Shown: positions 18,432 to 28,410, numbered from the stretch's first letter. The stretch is DNA of 64,000 nt from Rhizobium tumorigenes (GCF_003240565.2 NZ_CP117255.1:682001-746000), one strand, 5' to 3'. Numbers and translations: made by a program. The notes: a model not told the origin generated them from the sequence alone.

Positions 18432-18666
18432 ATGCACGTCTCCTTTTCAAAGAAGGTTGCAATTTTGAAGGTAAATCTGAAATGAATGCTACTATAAGTA
18501 CACACTGCGCCCATTGCTCGCGTCTTGCAAGGCATATGTTTCGCGCAGTTTTCTAAGGGAGAATCGCAAGGAATGGATCGCGGCCGGCCACGCTGCCTTC
18601 ACGCCGGTGGAAGCGTACCCGTCCGTCGCTCTTGTTCGTCGATGCACCACCAGATACACCGGTCCC

Positions 18667-19023
18667 ATGAGGCTGCGCAGCGACATCTTTGTATCCGCCC
18701 TGATCCGCCGGCTGTTTGGCCGGGGGGATTTTGCCGCGGTCGAGCGCAAGGGGGCGGAAGCTTCGGGGGCGATCTTCATACGCCAGCGGTTTCGCGACGG
18801 GCTGGAAACACTGTTCGGCCCGGCGCCGCAAAGCCTGTTCGACGAGGATGGTTCAAACGGCAGGATGTTCGAAGTCCGCCTCGAGCGTCAGGATGCCGAG
18901 ATGGTGCGCCAGATGCTCGAGCGCGAACAGAAATTCGATGCCGATCTCTGGATACTCGAACTCGAGACCGACGACATCGCCGACATCGTGCCTCTCGCAG
19001 ACCAGCGGCAAAATCCGCTCTGA
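18667..19023 (+). CDS. DUF1491 family protein
   Basis: 118 residues. MRLRSDIFVSALIRRLFGRGDFAAVERKG (read in parts) and GAIFIRQRF, then WILELETDDIADIVPL, match the small alphaproteobacterial DUF1491 family, which has no established function. The frame is open to 18514, but the conserved part begins at Met 18667. It converges with the DUF2336 gene. Confidence 0.82.
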   Translation: MRLRSDIFVSALIRRLFGRGDFAAVERKGAEASGAIFIRQRFRDGLETLFGPAPQSLFDEDGSNGRMFEVRLERQDAEMVRQMLEREQKFDADLWILELETDDIADIVPLADQRQNPL

Positions 19024-19034
19024 CACTTGGGGCC

Positions 19035-20060
19035 TTAGCGCGCTCCGCCGCGCGCCCGGGCCGGTAAGACGTCGTTTTCCGCCTCGGGCCGGCGCGCCTT
19101 GAATTGGCTGGCGGGCCTTGCCTGGTCAGGGGTGACGTAGGTGTAGCGGTCGGCGCGGCGCCAGGTTTCGACGCGCGCCTGGCTGTCCGCCGGGTCGACC
19201 GAGTCCATGATCCGCCAGGCGCGACTGATGCTGCCCGTACCGTCGCTCAGATGCGGATAGAAGCGCTCCAGCACGAAGACCCCGTCGGCGAAATTCATGC
19301 CGAGGCTGGTCAGCGTGACGGCGAGCTGCTGGCCGGAGAGATCGAGCAGGATGCGCTCGGCAAGCCAGCGGCTGGACGACAGCGCGTCGGCCAGCGCCGT
19401 TGCAAAATTCTGCGCCTCGCGCTCGCGGGCAAAGCGCACCAGCAGCGCTTCCTGGATATCCGTCAGGCTGCGCAAGCCGAGGCGATCGGTATCGTCGTGA
19501 GAGAGGTGGCGGGCAATCTGCCGCAATTGCTGGCGCAGCGCTTCCTCGCGGGCCAGTCTTTCGGCAATCACGCTGTCGGGTGCCTCGAGCAGGGGGATAC
19601 GCTCGGTCTGTGGCGTTTCCAGCACCTTCGTCTTGCCGCGACCGGTGTCGGCATGGCGAAGGCCGACCAGCGCATCGACGACCGCAGGCGAGAGATTGTC
19701 GCGCTTGACGATGGCTTTCGCGTGTTCCGTTCCTTGCGTGCGGGCAATGGTGATCAGCGTATCGTCGTCGATTGTGCCTGCGGCGGCGATGAACGGAGCG
19801 GCAATCGCGATCGGCTGGCAGCCGATGAACAGCGCCACGGCTGGCGGCACATGCGGGCATTGCGACAAGGCTGCAACCGCCTGTCGCTTGGCTTCGTCGC
19901 TGGAGGCGAGAAACAACGGCATGAACAATTCGGCAAACTGCCGCAGTTCGGATTTTCCGGGATGGGGCCGTTCCTCGAAGCTGGTAACCGTCGCCATCAG
20001 GACCACATCCTTCTTGCGCTCGCCAAGCGGTCCTTCCAGGTCTCGAAACCGATCACGCAC
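19035..20060 (-). CDS. DUF2336 domain-containing protein
   Basis: 341 residues, almost all alpha-helical. FAELFMPLFLASSDEAKRQ, LIGCQPIAIAAP-like repeats and AIVKRDNLSPAVVDALVGLR match DUF2336, a HEAT-like repeat domain of Alphaproteobacteria with unknown function. No signal peptide or membrane segment. The start is uncertain: a GTG at 20060 (VRDRFRDLEGP), another GTG at 20072, or ATG 19997 preceded by AAGGA. I favour 20060 because the leading residues look coding. Confidence 0.75.
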   Translation of the reverse strand: MRDRFRDLEGPLGERKKDVVLMATVTSFEERPHPGKSELRQFAELFMPLFLASSDEAKRQAVAALSQCPHVPPAVALFIGCQPIAIAAPFIAAAGTIDDDTLITIARTQGTEHAKAIVKRDNLSPAVVDALVGLRHADTGRGKTKVLETPQTERIPLLEAPDSVIAERLAREEALRQQLRQIARHLSHDDTDRLGLRSLTDIQEALLVRFAREREAQNFATALADALSSSRWLAERILLDLSGQQLAVTLTSLGMNFADGVFVLERFYPHLSDGTGSISRAWRIMDSVDPADSQARVETWRRADRYTYVTPDQARPASQFKARRPEAENDVLPARARGGAR

Positions 20061-20346
20061 GCTACCACCCACACACAGAACAAAGAGGGGAGCCGGAGAT
20101 CAGCACGCGGGGCAGCCGGGCAAACGCGCTCCGGCGAAAACGTCGCGCGGAAAACGATAGGACCCGGCGGACGCTCGCGTCCGGATCTGGCTATGCCGTG
20201 ACGGTACCGCGATCAGGGTTAATAGGCAGTGAAAACTTTCATGAAAATGCGACGGAGGTGTCACGAAAAGACACGCTCGTTAAAAGCTGGAGAGTGATTG
20301 TAACAACTAGTTTGCGACAAGCATGCCGTTATTGGCATGCAACACA

Positions 20347-20571
20347 TCACGCATACGAAACGCCTTGGCGCGCGCTGTGGCTGCGCAGGGCGACCAGCAG
20401 CCTGTCGCGTGTATCGTAGCCCGATTGAAAAAGGTCGAGCGCCGCCGCCGCCGCAAACTGCGCCTCGGTGCTCTTCAGGTCGATGCGTCTTTCCGCATAC
20501 CAGCAGTCGAGCGCGCCGCGAAGGACGTCAACATCGTCGGTTGTAAAGGCTGAGTTGAGCAAAAGCGTCAT
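20347..20571 (-). CDS. Small conserved hypothetical protein
   Basis: 74 residues: MTLLLNSAFTTDDVDVLRGA, then a CWYAERRIDLKS segment and a helical AAAAALDLFQSGYDTRD. I do not recognise a family name, but the composition and codon use look genuine, and GAGAG lies before the ATG at 20571. The frame extends to 20754 over unlikely sequence. It may be a small cytoplasmic helical protein. Confidence 0.6.
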   Translation of the reverse strand: MTLLLNSAFTTDDVDVLRGALDCWYAERRIDLKSTEAQFAAAAALDLFQSGYDTRDRLLVALRSHSARQGVSYA

Positions 20572-21154
20572 TGCACATCTCTCAAGCTGTGGGACGAAAA
20601 CCCCGGATGTCATGAATTGCCGGTGTTTGCGTGGCCGGCCAGTGCGGAGACCATACGCCAAACGCCCGAAGTCGCAAATAATATTTGCATGACGTTTTCG
20701 TGTCACACCCGCGGGAAGGATGCGTCCACGGCAATCGGGCAAAAGCGCTAACAATATGAATTTATTCTATTTTAGGATTCCACGTCTCAACCATTGGTGG
20801 TTCCGTGTGCCGATCTGATGCTTCCATGCCGACCTGTTGGCACGGCGGCGGACCAAAACACGTTGTGGCGCATCCCGTGCCGTTAAGGTCCTGTTAACGA
20901 TCCCCTGTCTCAATCCGCATAAGCACACCGCGACCCGGCGTCTGTTCGAATCGCTACCGCCGAAAACCGCCCCCTCGGGCGCCCCGGCAAACCGTCAGAC
21001 ACGTACCGCACTGCTATTGGAAAGGCGCGAATGCCCTCCGGACATGCTCTTGCCAGCAAGACTTTTCCCGAGGGAGCGCCGGTCCGCCAAAAAGGCGGAC
21101 AGGGTGAAATCGATCGCAAGTTCATCCGTCTCAAGACTGCAATGGAGACGAGAC
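20572..21154. other. Intergenic region with CtrA-like site
   Basis: About 580 bases between divergent small genes. A frame running through 20837-21154 in phase with the next gene has no codon character of its own. The notable signal is the TTAA-N7-TTAAC site described separately. Confidence 0.5.
20883..20898. promoter_or_regulatory. Candidate CtrA binding site
   Basis: TTAAGGTCCTGTTAAC is a perfect match to the alphaproteobacterial CtrA consensus TTAA-N7-TTAAC. It lies about 255 bases before the 60-residue gene and about 310 bases from the divergent one, so the target is unclear. Confidence 0.45.
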
Positions 21155-21337
21155 ATGGCTGATATCATAAGACTGGAAGACCGACGCAACCACAAGCCGC
21201 CACCGCCGCCCCATGATGGCACGGCGGCCCGCATCCTGCTGTTTACCGGCGTGCGCTACGAGCGGCTCGATCCGCCCAAGCGCCGTACGGGGCCTGGCGC
21301 CAAGAGGCCGAAAACGAAGACGAGAAAACAGGGCTGA
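21155..21337 (+). CDS. Small basic hypothetical protein
   Basis: 60 residues: ADIIRLEDRRNHKPPPPPHD, then a hydrophobic AARILLFTGVRYERL and a Lys/Arg-rich end. GGAGACGAGAC precedes the ATG. No family recognised; the charged ends with a short central strand suggest a small nucleic-acid- or protein-binding factor, which is only a guess. Confidence 0.6.
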   Translation: MADIIRLEDRRNHKPPPPPHDGTAARILLFTGVRYERLDPPKRRTGPGAKRPKTKTRKQG

Positions 21338-21378
21338 CAGGCCTTGTCCGGCTTCAGCCGATGTAGCTTGCGTCCGAT

Positions 21379-21927
21379 CTAGCTTGCGTCGAAGGCGTCG
21401 CATCGCGCCTTGGCGAGAAAATCACTGGCACCCTCTTTGAAACTCGGCTGCGGCGCCATGGTCCGCAACACCACGTAGCCCTGACCCTCTGTCATCTCCA
21501 CGAGAATGGATTGCGAAAGCTCTGCGGGCAACGCCTTGCGGATCGCGGCAAGCTGCACCGGTGCTGCCACGAGCACGTCGAGCGCACCGCCGACCGAGGT
21601 CCGGTCGCTCATGCTGAAGACTTCGTTCGAAGCGCTGTCGTAGATCCCCAGAGACCAGAACGGCACATGGCCGCCCGCCGTCAGGTGCACCGGCATGTCG
21701 GCAAGGTCGAAGGCGCAGACGGCCGTCTGCATGTAGGGATCGCCGTTCGAGAGACCGCCGGCGCTCGCAGTCGGGTCCAGCACATGAAAGGCATCTTCCT
21801 CGCCGAGCGCCTCGACCCGCTGGAAGGCATCGCGATTACTGTAGGCGGGTAGCGCCAGGATGATCACCAGATGCAGCAGGGCCGCACCGAGCACGCCGAC
21901 GACGATTGCAAACAGCACCTTAAGCAT
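21379..21927 (-). CDS. DUF1254 domain-containing membrane protein (short form)
   Basis: 182 residues: an N-terminal membrane helix (VLFAIVVGVLGAALLHLVII), then a periplasmic domain including MQTAVCAFDLADMPVHLTA and FWSLGIYDSASNEVFSM, as in the small rhizobial DUF1254 proteins. It overlaps the upstream DUF1214 gene by eight bases, and the pair corresponds to the two domains found together in longer proteins elsewhere. Function unknown. The last codons and stop are duplicated 16 bases downstream. Confidence 0.78.
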   Translation of the reverse strand: MLKVLFAIVVGVLGAALLHLVIILALPAYSNRDAFQRVEALGEEDAFHVLDPTASAGGLSNGDPYMQTAVCAFDLADMPVHLTAGGHVPFWSLGIYDSASNEVFSMSDRTSVGGALDVLVAAPVQLAAIRKALPAELSQSILVEMTEGQGYVVLRTMAPQPSFKEGASDFLAKARCDAFDAS

Positions 21928-22507
21928 GGTCGCAGCCGATCTTCTCGACCTTCGGCATCGAGAGGTCGATCAGCCCCGCGCTGCCGGCCGCCGGCGTGTC
22001 CAGCAGCGTCAGCACCAGCTTGAAATTGCCAGCCGGCGGCAGCGCCAGCCAGTTGCCGGCGGCTGCATCCCTCGAGACGACGATCGAAAAGCTGGAATCG
22101 CTGTCGCGCAGCACGTTCCACGAGTTGATTGCGGCCGGGCGTCCGGGTTGGGCTGCCAGCGGCTTGCCGTCCGGGGCGACGGAGAACATCGTCCAGAGCC
22201 GCGCCGGCGGCGTCTGGCCGCTGATCCGGTAGCGGCATCCGGCCGACAGCCGGTCATGCCCATCGTCGTCGCCAGCGGTGAATTCGAGCCCCTCAGCGGT
22301 GCCGTAGAGCAGCCGTCCGTCACGAGCACGGTGGGATTTGGCATAGGGGTCGGCGTCAGCGGTATGCAGCGCCGGAAAGGCCTGCCAGGCGCCAAGCCGG
22401 ATCGCGCCGAAACCGGCGCTGGCATCGAGCGCATACAGCGTGAAAAGGATGCCGCCGCCAAACGCAATGGCCAGCGACAGCGCGACCAGAAGAGGAACCC
22501 GAAACAC
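21920..22507 (-). CDS. DUF1214 domain-containing membrane protein
   Basis: 195 residues: membrane helix near residues 5-25 (LLVALSLAIAFGGGILFTLY), then a beta-rich periplasmic domain with SAGCRYRISGQTPPARLWTM, SWNVLRDSDSSFSIVVSRD and FKLVLTLLDTPA, the DUF1214 pattern. The GTG at 22507 is chosen because AAGGA lies seven bases upstream; a TTG at 22531 would add eight residues. Co-transcribed with the DUF1254 gene. Confidence 0.8.
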   Translation of the reverse strand: MFRVPLLVALSLAIAFGGGILFTLYALDASAGFGAIRLGAWQAFPALHTADADPYAKSHRARDGRLLYGTAEGLEFTAGDDDGHDRLSAGCRYRISGQTPPARLWTMFSVAPDGKPLAAQPGRPAAINSWNVLRDSDSSFSIVVSRDAAAGNWLALPPAGNFKLVLTLLDTPAAGSAGLIDLSMPKVEKIGCDHA

Positions 22508-22660
22508 AGCGGCGTCCTTGTGAGAACTCAAGCGTCAAGCTTATTCCTGATTCTGCCGGGAGGGGGAAGGGCGGGATGGTCCGTGCGCCGACCGCGCCCC
22601 TGCCAAAGCTTCGGCGAATGTGGCACATTGCCGGAAATTCGTTTTTGCAAAGGACACGCA

Positions 22661-23161
22661 ATGATCCGGCTGCTGTCACCCGACGATGTAGATATGTTTC
22701 GGTCAATTCGCCTCGAAGCCCTACGAGCCTCGCCGGAAAGTTACGCCAGCAGTGTCGAGGACTGGCAAGACCTTCCAGACGAGGAATGGCGCCGTCGTCT
22801 TGTGGACAATCATGTCTTCATCGCAGTCGAAAACCAGCTGCCGGTGGGGATCATGGCGCTTGCGCGGCAGCGCACCGCCAAGAAGGCGCACCGCGCCATG
22901 ATCCAGATGGTCTATCTGCGCGAGAACGCCCGCGGCAGGGGGCTTGCGGAAGCGCTTCTGGAAGCATTGGTGGAATTTGCCCGTGGCCAAGGCATTCGCC
23001 AGCTGGAGCTCGCGGTCAGTGCCGAAAATGATGTTGCGATGCGTTTCTACCGTCGCCGGAGCTTTATGGAAATCGGGCGAATACCCTACGCACGGTTTCA
23101 CGATGGCAGGGAAATCGACGAAATTCTCATGGCCAGACGGGTCGTCGCCTTGGAAAGCTGA
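22661..23161 (+). CDS. GNAT family N-acetyltransferase
   Basis: 166 residues. Starts IRLLSPDDVDMFRSIRLEAL; acetyl-CoA loop YLRENARGRGLAEALLEALV and C-terminal ENDVAMRFYRRRSFMEIG are clear. AAAGGA precedes the ATG at 22661. The open frame runs 800 bases upstream, but that is antisense to the DUF1214 gene and not part of the protein. Substrate unknown. Confidence 0.85.
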   Translation: MIRLLSPDDVDMFRSIRLEALRASPESYASSVEDWQDLPDEEWRRRLVDNHVFIAVENQLPVGIMALARQRTAKKAHRAMIQMVYLRENARGRGLAEALLEALVEFARGQGIRQLELAVSAENDVAMRFYRRRSFMEIGRIPYARFHDGREIDEILMARRVVALES

Positions 23162-23494
23162 AGACGGAAATTGATTCGCCGGTATCGGGCGCCACCCGGC
23201 GGCAACCCTTCGAGCTGCCTCGAAACCCTGTGCGCCGGGCCTTCCCGGATGCCGACGCGAAATGTCGACCCTGGTGATCTACACACGTGGGAGATTTACG
23301 AAACGGTTCGCAAAATCCAGGGCTGCAATGCCGAAAACTGCTTTTCTGCATGGGTTGAACCACTCATTTTGAGGTCAATGGCAAGTAACGACCCGTCAGA
23401 TAGCAGACTATTCCAGACCCCCGGGCGCTCCACATATTGCAGTGCACTATGAGCCCATCTCCGGGCTCGGTCGATCAGGCAAAAAGGAAAAGCA
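23162..23494. other. Intergenic region before the GH16-like gene
   Basis: About 330 bases. The only structure seen is a small hairpin (GAGCCC 23451-23456 with GGGCTC 23463-23468) in the leader just before the ribosome-binding site of the next gene. Confidence 0.45.
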
Positions 23495-24976
23495 ATGCAA
23501 AAGCTCCTCTCCGCCGTAGCCCTATCAACCGTAATCATCCTCGGGCAGTCACCCGCCCGAGCCGCCCCCGCCGACGATGCGATCGCCGGCTGGACATCGC
23601 TTGGAACCTATGTGTTCGGCACCAACGCCGTTGCCGGCACCGGCGAGACTGCCATCACCAACAAGGCGCAACTGGATGGCAAGTTCAACTATTTCCAGAA
23701 CAATGCGGCAAAAGTATCGATCGGTTCCGAGGTCCAGCGCTATACCGAGGGAAATGCCCAGACGCATATCTTTGCTACCGACCGGCTTAACCTGACGGGC
23801 GTTCTGGGAGGTGGCGACGCCACCTATTCCGGCGGCTTCACCAACGTCTTCGGCCAGATCAGCGGCTCCATCAACGTCAATAGTCCGATCGACCCCGCAC
23901 AGTTCGGCTTTGCCAGCGGCACCAAGATCGAGGTCGGCAACATGATCGTGCTGCAGTCTCGCGGCATCTACCGGGTGGACTCGATAGCCTCCGACGGGAA
24001 GATCACGCTGCTCGCCATGTTCAACTCCAACACCGTCAATCCCGTCACCAACGCCCTTGCCGTGCTGACGCCCTTCTATGCCCTGAAGCTCGCCCAGCCG
24101 ACAGCGGACAATGCCGCCGGCACGGCCACGACTATGGTGTTCGACACCATCCCGGCCTCCATGCCCGTGGGCATGGCCGTCGGCTACGTCAAGGACAACG
24201 CCTTCCAGCGAAACGACGACTACCGGGCCGTCACGGTCGACAAGACCACCAAGCAGGTGACCACGCAGAAGAAGTTCACCTTCATCAGCCAGGCTGCTAC
24301 CTACCAGAATCCGGCCGGCCAGCTGATGATCTTCGTACCGCCGATCCGCTCGGCCCAGATCGTCGCCAAGGACACCTTCGACCTCAAAAACGGCGACTAT
24401 GCCTTCGATGCCGAGGTCAACTACCCGCCGGCCGTCGTCAGCCGCCAGGTCAATACGATTGCCGAACTCAACGCCCTGCCGGCAAACCAGCCGAACGGCT
24501 TCTGGGGTGCCGCGTGGCTCTATGGCAAGAACATCACGTCGACGACATCGAGTGCCGACGAGATCGACAGCGAAAGTTGGTTCGATTTCTACAAGGGCCC
24601 TGACATCTTCTCGGCCTTCACCCACGGCGAGACCGTGACCCAGGACTTCCAGCTCAACAACAGCGTATGGGCCCCGGCAACGACAGATGTCGGAGCCGGC
24701 TATCTCAAATATCTGAGCGGCCCGCTGGTCGGCGATATCAGGCTGACGAAAGTCGTTCGCACCAGCGCCGGCAAGGTCGATACCTACGTCAACGGCACCC
24801 TCGTGGACACCAAGGGCTACAAATGGGCCAATCCCAACCCGGCCGAGTTCATCGTCAACCTCGCCGTCGGCTCAATCAGCGCCAGCTACGCCGCCAACGT
24901 CCTCTTCCCCCTGAAACCCACCAACCTCAACAACATGAAACTCGGCATCAAACGCCTGGCGTTCTATAAGAAGTAG
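23495..24976 (+). CDS. Secreted protein with GH16-like C-terminal domain
   Basis: 493 residues with a signal peptide (KLLSAVALSTVIILGQSPARA). The first half is beta-rich with Thr/Asn-rich repeats of no clear family. From about residue 290 the pattern resembles family 16 beta-glucanases: DEIDSE near residue 355 fits the ExDxE catalytic motif (two Glu with an Asp between), followed by FSAFTHGE, KVDTYVNGTLV and EFIVNLAVGS as later strands. If real, it would cleave beta-glucans or a related polysaccharide outside the cell. The match is weak and the protein may be a lectin-like relative. A strong hairpin follows the gene. Confidence 0.5.
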   Translation: MQKLLSAVALSTVIILGQSPARAAPADDAIAGWTSLGTYVFGTNAVAGTGETAITNKAQLDGKFNYFQNNAAKVSIGSEVQRYTEGNAQTHIFATDRLNLTGVLGGGDATYSGGFTNVFGQISGSINVNSPIDPAQFGFASGTKIEVGNMIVLQSRGIYRVDSIASDGKITLLAMFNSNTVNPVTNALAVLTPFYALKLAQPTADNAAGTATTMVFDTIPASMPVGMAVGYVKDNAFQRNDDYRAVTVDKTTKQVTTQKKFTFISQAATYQNPAGQLMIFVPPIRSAQIVAKDTFDLKNGDYAFDAEVNYPPAVVSRQVNTIAELNALPANQPNGFWGAAWLYGKNITSTTSSADEIDSESWFDFYKGPDIFSAFTHGETVTQDFQLNNSVWAPATTDVGAGYLKYLSGPLVGDIRLTKVVRTSAGKVDTYVNGTLVDTKGYKWANPNPAEFIVNLAVGSISASYAANVLFPLKPTNLNNMKLGIKRLAFYKK

Positions 24977-24995
24977 TCAGCTTTTGCCGAATGAA

Positions 24996-25023
24996 CGGAC
25001 TGCGGCCGTTCGGCCGCAGTCCG
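24996..25023. terminator. Bidirectional hairpin terminator
   Basis: A 12-base perfect stem around a GTTC loop between two convergent genes. There is no long T-run on either side, so efficiency is uncertain. Confidence 0.65.
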
Positions 25024-25052
25024 GTAGAACCGTCTCCGCCCAAGCCTCGCCA

Positions 25053-27212
25053 CTACTCGATGCTCGCCACCCGCTGCTTCAGCGGTGGTGCGTTCTTCAG
25101 TAGCTCCTCGAGATCGCGCAATGTCCTGGTCGATTCGGCAGACAGCGAGCGGGGGCGCACAGGAGGTGGCTCGGCGGTGATGGCGGCCTCCGTGGCGGCT
25201 TTCCGGGCGGCTGCCGTCATCGGTTTCTGGGCCGGGAAGGGGTCGGCGATGCCGGGGATGGGTTTGAGCGCGATGCCCTGGTGGGCGTAGTCCATGATCT
25301 TCTTGAAGGTCATTGCCGGCAGGGTGCCGCCGGTCATGTTGTTGGTCGAGGTGTAGTCGTCGTTGCCGAACCAGACGGCGCAGGTGTAGTTGCCGGAAAA
25401 ACCGATGAACCATGCATCGCGGTAGGCCTGCGTCGTGCCGGTCTTGCCGCCGACGACGATGCCGTGGTCGAGGGCTGCCTTGCGGCCGGTGCCGATGACC
25501 GGGATCTGCGTCAGCATCTGCGTCATCGAGGCCGTTGCCGGCTCGGACAGAACGCGCTTGGCGGCCGGCTCGTCGCGATTGAAATCATAGACGATCTTGC
25601 CATCATAACCGACGATCTCGCTGATCCCGTGGCGCCGCGATTGCAGCCCGTCCGAGGGAAAGACTGCATAGGCCGTCGCCTGGTCGAGGACGGTGACCTC
25701 GGAGGTGCCGATCGGGATGGTCTTGTCGTTGCGGATCGGCGTCTCGACGCCCATCCGCTTGGCCATCTCGCGGATCGGCTGGATGCCGAAATGCTCCTTG
25801 GCAAGGCGCACCGGAATGGTGTTGATCGACTTGGCGATGGCCTCCGTCAGGGTCACGCGGCCCTCATAGCGGTTCTCGTAGTTGTGCGGGCTCCAGTTGC
25901 CCCAGGAGATAGGCGCATCGACGATGGTGGTCGCCGGCGTCATGCCGTTCTCCATGGCGACCGAGTAGGTGTAGATCTTGAACGAACTGCCGGGCTGGCG
26001 TAGTGCCTTGGTGGCCCGGTTGAACTGGCTTTCGCCATAGTCGCGGCCGCCGACCATGGCCCGGACGGCACCGCCGGTCTCGATCATCACGGATGCGCCC
26101 TGCTTGGCGTTGTAGTGCTCGCCATATTCAAGCAGGCTGGAGCCGATCGAGTCTTCCGTCGCCTTCTGCAGGCTCATGTCTATGGTGGTCCGGACGATCA
26201 GCGAGCGCTCTGCAAAGCGCGACGACAGCCGCTGAACTTCCTCGAATGCCCAGTCTAGGAAGAAATCCGGCGATACGACTTCGGCCCTGTCGACCACTGA
26301 GGCCGGGTTGCGGCGCGCGGCCACCACCTGGCCCTCGGTCATGAAGCCCGATTGCACGAGGTTTGACAGCACGTCGTTGGCGCGGGCGCGTGCCGCCGGC
26401 AGGTTGACGCTGGGCGCATATTTGGTCGGCGCCTTGAACAGGCCGGCAAGCATCGCCGCCTCCGCCAGGTTGACGTCCGAGATATTCTTGCCGAAATAAT
26501 ACTGCGCCGCTGCCGCCGCCCCGAAGGTGCCGCCGCCCATATAGGTGCGGTCGAGATAGAGCGAGAGGATCTCCTTCTTCGAGAGGTTGGCCTCCAGCCA
26601 GATCGCCAGAAACGCCTCCTTGATCTTGCGTTCGATGGATCTCTCGTTGGAAAGAAACAGGTTTTTGGCCAGCTGCTGGGTCAGCGTCGAGCCGCCCTGG
26701 ACGACGCCGCCGGCCTGTGCATTGACGGTCAGCGCCCGGAACAGGCCGAAGACGTCGATGCCGAAATGGTCGAAGAAGCGCCGGTCCTCGGTCGCCAGTA
26801 CCGCCTTGACGAAGTAATCCGGCAACTCGTCGACCGGCACGGAGTTCTCGTGGATGATGCCGCGATGGCCGATGATATTGCCGTAGCGGTCCTCGAAGGT
26901 GACGGCGAAATTACCGCGGTTGCGCCAGTCGCCGACCGTCGATTCGAAGGCTGGCATGGCAAGCGCCAGCATCACTACGGAGGCCGCGACACCGAGCGTC
27001 ATGCCTTCTCCGAGCAGTTCGAACAGGATCCGCTTCCAGCCATGCATGCGGAAACGACGGAAGAAGATGGTGATGTCTTCCCAGGTTTCGGCGGCGCGAA
27101 AGCCGGCATTCCAGACGGTGGAATCGATCAACGAATCCAGCCGCAGCAGCAGGAAGCGTTTTCGGCGCGGCCTCTTCGGCGGAGGCCCTTCCGGCTCGAT
27201 TTGATCCTGCAT
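25053..27212 (-). CDS. Class A penicillin-binding protein (PBP1A family)
   Basis: 719 residues. A basic cytoplasmic tail and a membrane helix (about residues 70-90) precede the GT51 glycosyltransferase with [13 protein letters not shown] and [17 protein letters not shown], then the transpeptidase with the SxxK motif [10 protein letters not shown], SxN as SINTIP, and KTG as [11 protein letters not shown]. All catalytic motifs are intact, so it polymerises and cross-links peptidoglycan in the periplasm. The C-terminal 60 residues are Ala/Pro-rich. Start chosen at Met 27212; an upstream Met at 27242 adds ten residues. Confidence 0.93.
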   Translation of the reverse strand: MQDQIEPEGPPPKRPRRKRFLLLRLDSLIDSTVWNAGFRAAETWEDITIFFRRFRMHGWKRILFELLGEGMTLGVAASVVMLALAMPAFESTVGDWRNRGNFAVTFEDRYGNIIGHRGIIHENSVPVDELPDYFVKAVLATEDRRFFDHFGIDVFGLFRALTVNAQAGGVVQGGSTLTQQLAKNLFLSNERSIERKIKEAFLAIWLEANLSKKEILSLYLDRTYMGGGTFGAAAAAQYYFGKNISDVNLAEAAMLAGLFKAPTKYAPSVNLPAARARANDVLSNLVQSGFMTEGQVVAARRNPASVVDRAEVVSPDFFLDWAFEEVQRLSSRFAERSLIVRTTIDMSLQKATEDSIGSSLLEYGEHYNAKQGASVMIETGGAVRAMVGGRDYGESQFNRATKALRQPGSSFKIYTYSVAMENGMTPATTIVDAPISWGNWSPHNYENRYEGRVTLTEAIAKSINTIPVRLAKEHFGIQPIREMAKRMGVETPIRNDKTIPIGTSEVTVLDQATAYAVFPSDGLQSRRHGISEIVGYDGKIVYDFNRDEPAAKRVLSEPATASMTQMLTQIPVIGTGRKAALDHGIVVGGKTGTTQAYRDAWFIGFSGNYTCAVWFGNDDYTSTNNMTGGTLPAMTFKKIMDYAHQGIALKPIPGIADPFPAQKPMTAAARKAATEAAITAEPPPVRPRSLSAESTRTLRDLEELLKNAPPLKQRVASIE

Positions 27213-27391
27213 GCGCGATTTCCCGTCTGATCTTCGAGCCATCTGCTGATTGCGTCAGGCTCAGCCTTCCCCGACAACCCGTTCTCCCCTATATCCGCCA
27301 CAGGTTGAACAATTGGTTGCTTTCCGGCAAATCACAAAACAAAGCAGCGCGGCTTCCCTGCAACGGGCGGGTGCGCAGGGATAGCAAGAGC

Positions 27392-27913
27392 ATGGACGAA
27401 ACCCCCTTCTGGCAGCGCAAGACCCTTGCCGACATGACCCCGGGCGAGTGGGAGAGCATCTGCGACGGCTGCGGCCTCTGTTGTCTCAACAAGATCGAGG
27501 AGTGGGACAGTGGCGACATCTATTTCACCGATGTCCGCTGCAAGCTGATGGACAGCGACAGCTGCCGCTGCACCAGCTATCCCAACCGCTGGGATTTCGT
27601 GCCCGACTGCGTCCAGCTGACACTCGAGAATGTCTCGGAAATCCAGTGGCTTCCACCCACCTGCGGCTACCGGCTGATCAATGAGAAGCGCGATCTCTAC
27701 TGGTGGCACCACCTCGTCTCCGGCGACCCCGAGACCGTCCACGCCGCCGGCATCTCGGCGAGGGGCCGCACCTTCAGCGAGGAAGACGTGCCTGTCGACG
27801 ACTACGAGGACCACGTGGTGGACTGGCCGCTGACGGTTGGCGACATGCCGAGGGATGGAGACGGCGATGCGGAAGAAGACGAGCGCCAGCGGGCTGAAGA
27901 AATAGGGAAATAA
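27392..27913 (+). CDS. YcgN/UPF0260 family cysteine-cluster protein
   Basis: 173 residues of the YcgN family. The N-terminal [21 protein letters not shown] (read in parts) with [11 protein letters not shown], then [20 protein letters not shown] and [11 protein letters not shown] give the full set of conserved cysteines. A metal- or Fe-S-binding role is assumed for the family but unproven. The start at 27392 begins the conserved region. The acidic tail is variable. Confidence 0.88.
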   Translation: MDETPFWQRKTLADMTPGEWESICDGCGLCCLNKIEEWDSGDIYFTDVRCKLMDSDSCRCTSYPNRWDFVPDCVQLTLENVSEIQWLPPTCGYRLINEKRDLYWWHHLVSGDPETVHAAGISARGRTFSEEDVPVDDYEDHVVDWPLTVGDMPRDGDGDAEEDERQRAEEIGK

Positions 27914-28032
27914 TCCTCTTCAATCGAATTTAAGCGGTATATTCACAAAGATAGGAAAATAGTCCTTGACGGCGTGACGGTTGTTTGTTAGTTTTAGGTA
28001 TAGTCGGAGAGGTGCGGGTAAGAGACGCCCAG

Positions 28033-28170
28033 TGATCTCCCACCCTTGTGAGGGAGATGTCAGCGTCGCTGACAGGGAGCCTACCGAAACTGCCGCATTC
28101 ACCCCCCTCTGCCCTGTCGGGCATCTCCCCCACAAGGGGGGAGATTAGCTGGGGTGGCATTGCCGGCCCC
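28033..28170. repeat. Rhizobial palindromic intergenic repeat, copy 1
   Basis: The unit has a left arm (gatctccc...cttgtg...ggagatgtcagcg), a GC-rich centre, and a right arm (cctctgccctgtcgggcatctcc, read in parts, then ccacaagggg and gagat). The arms are inverted copies of one another. The same unit recurs at 28263, 37011 and 60126. Confidence 0.85.
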
Positions 28171-28262
28171 ATAGGCCACACAACCGCGAGCGTATTCCAA
28201 GACGACAAGGGCTCGCTCTAACGGCAGGACTTTTTGTGTGAGACTGGCGGCGCGCCCAGCCT

Positions 28263-28410
28263 GATCTCCCTCCTTGTGGGGGAGATGTCAGCGTAGCTGA
28301 CAGAGGGGGGTATGCCGCCGCAACTTCCGAGACCGCCGCATTCACCCCCCTCTGCCCTGTCGGGCATCTCCTCCACAAGGGGGGAGATCGGCTGGGGCGG
28401 CATTGCCGGC
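28263..28410. repeat. Rhizobial palindromic intergenic repeat, copy 2
   Basis: Closely matches copy 1 in both arms, and the match continues through ctggggcggcattgccgg beyond the right arm, so copies 1 and 2 look like a tandem duplication that includes flanking DNA. Confidence 0.85.

Noticed and set aside
21860..22660. Long in-frame extension of the GNAT gene at 22661
   Set aside because: It is antisense to the DUF1214 gene, while the acetyltransferase domain starts at 22661 with a good ribosome-binding site.
28033..28410. CRISPR-like repeats
   Set aside because: Only two long palindromic units with non-spacer flanks, and no cas genes.
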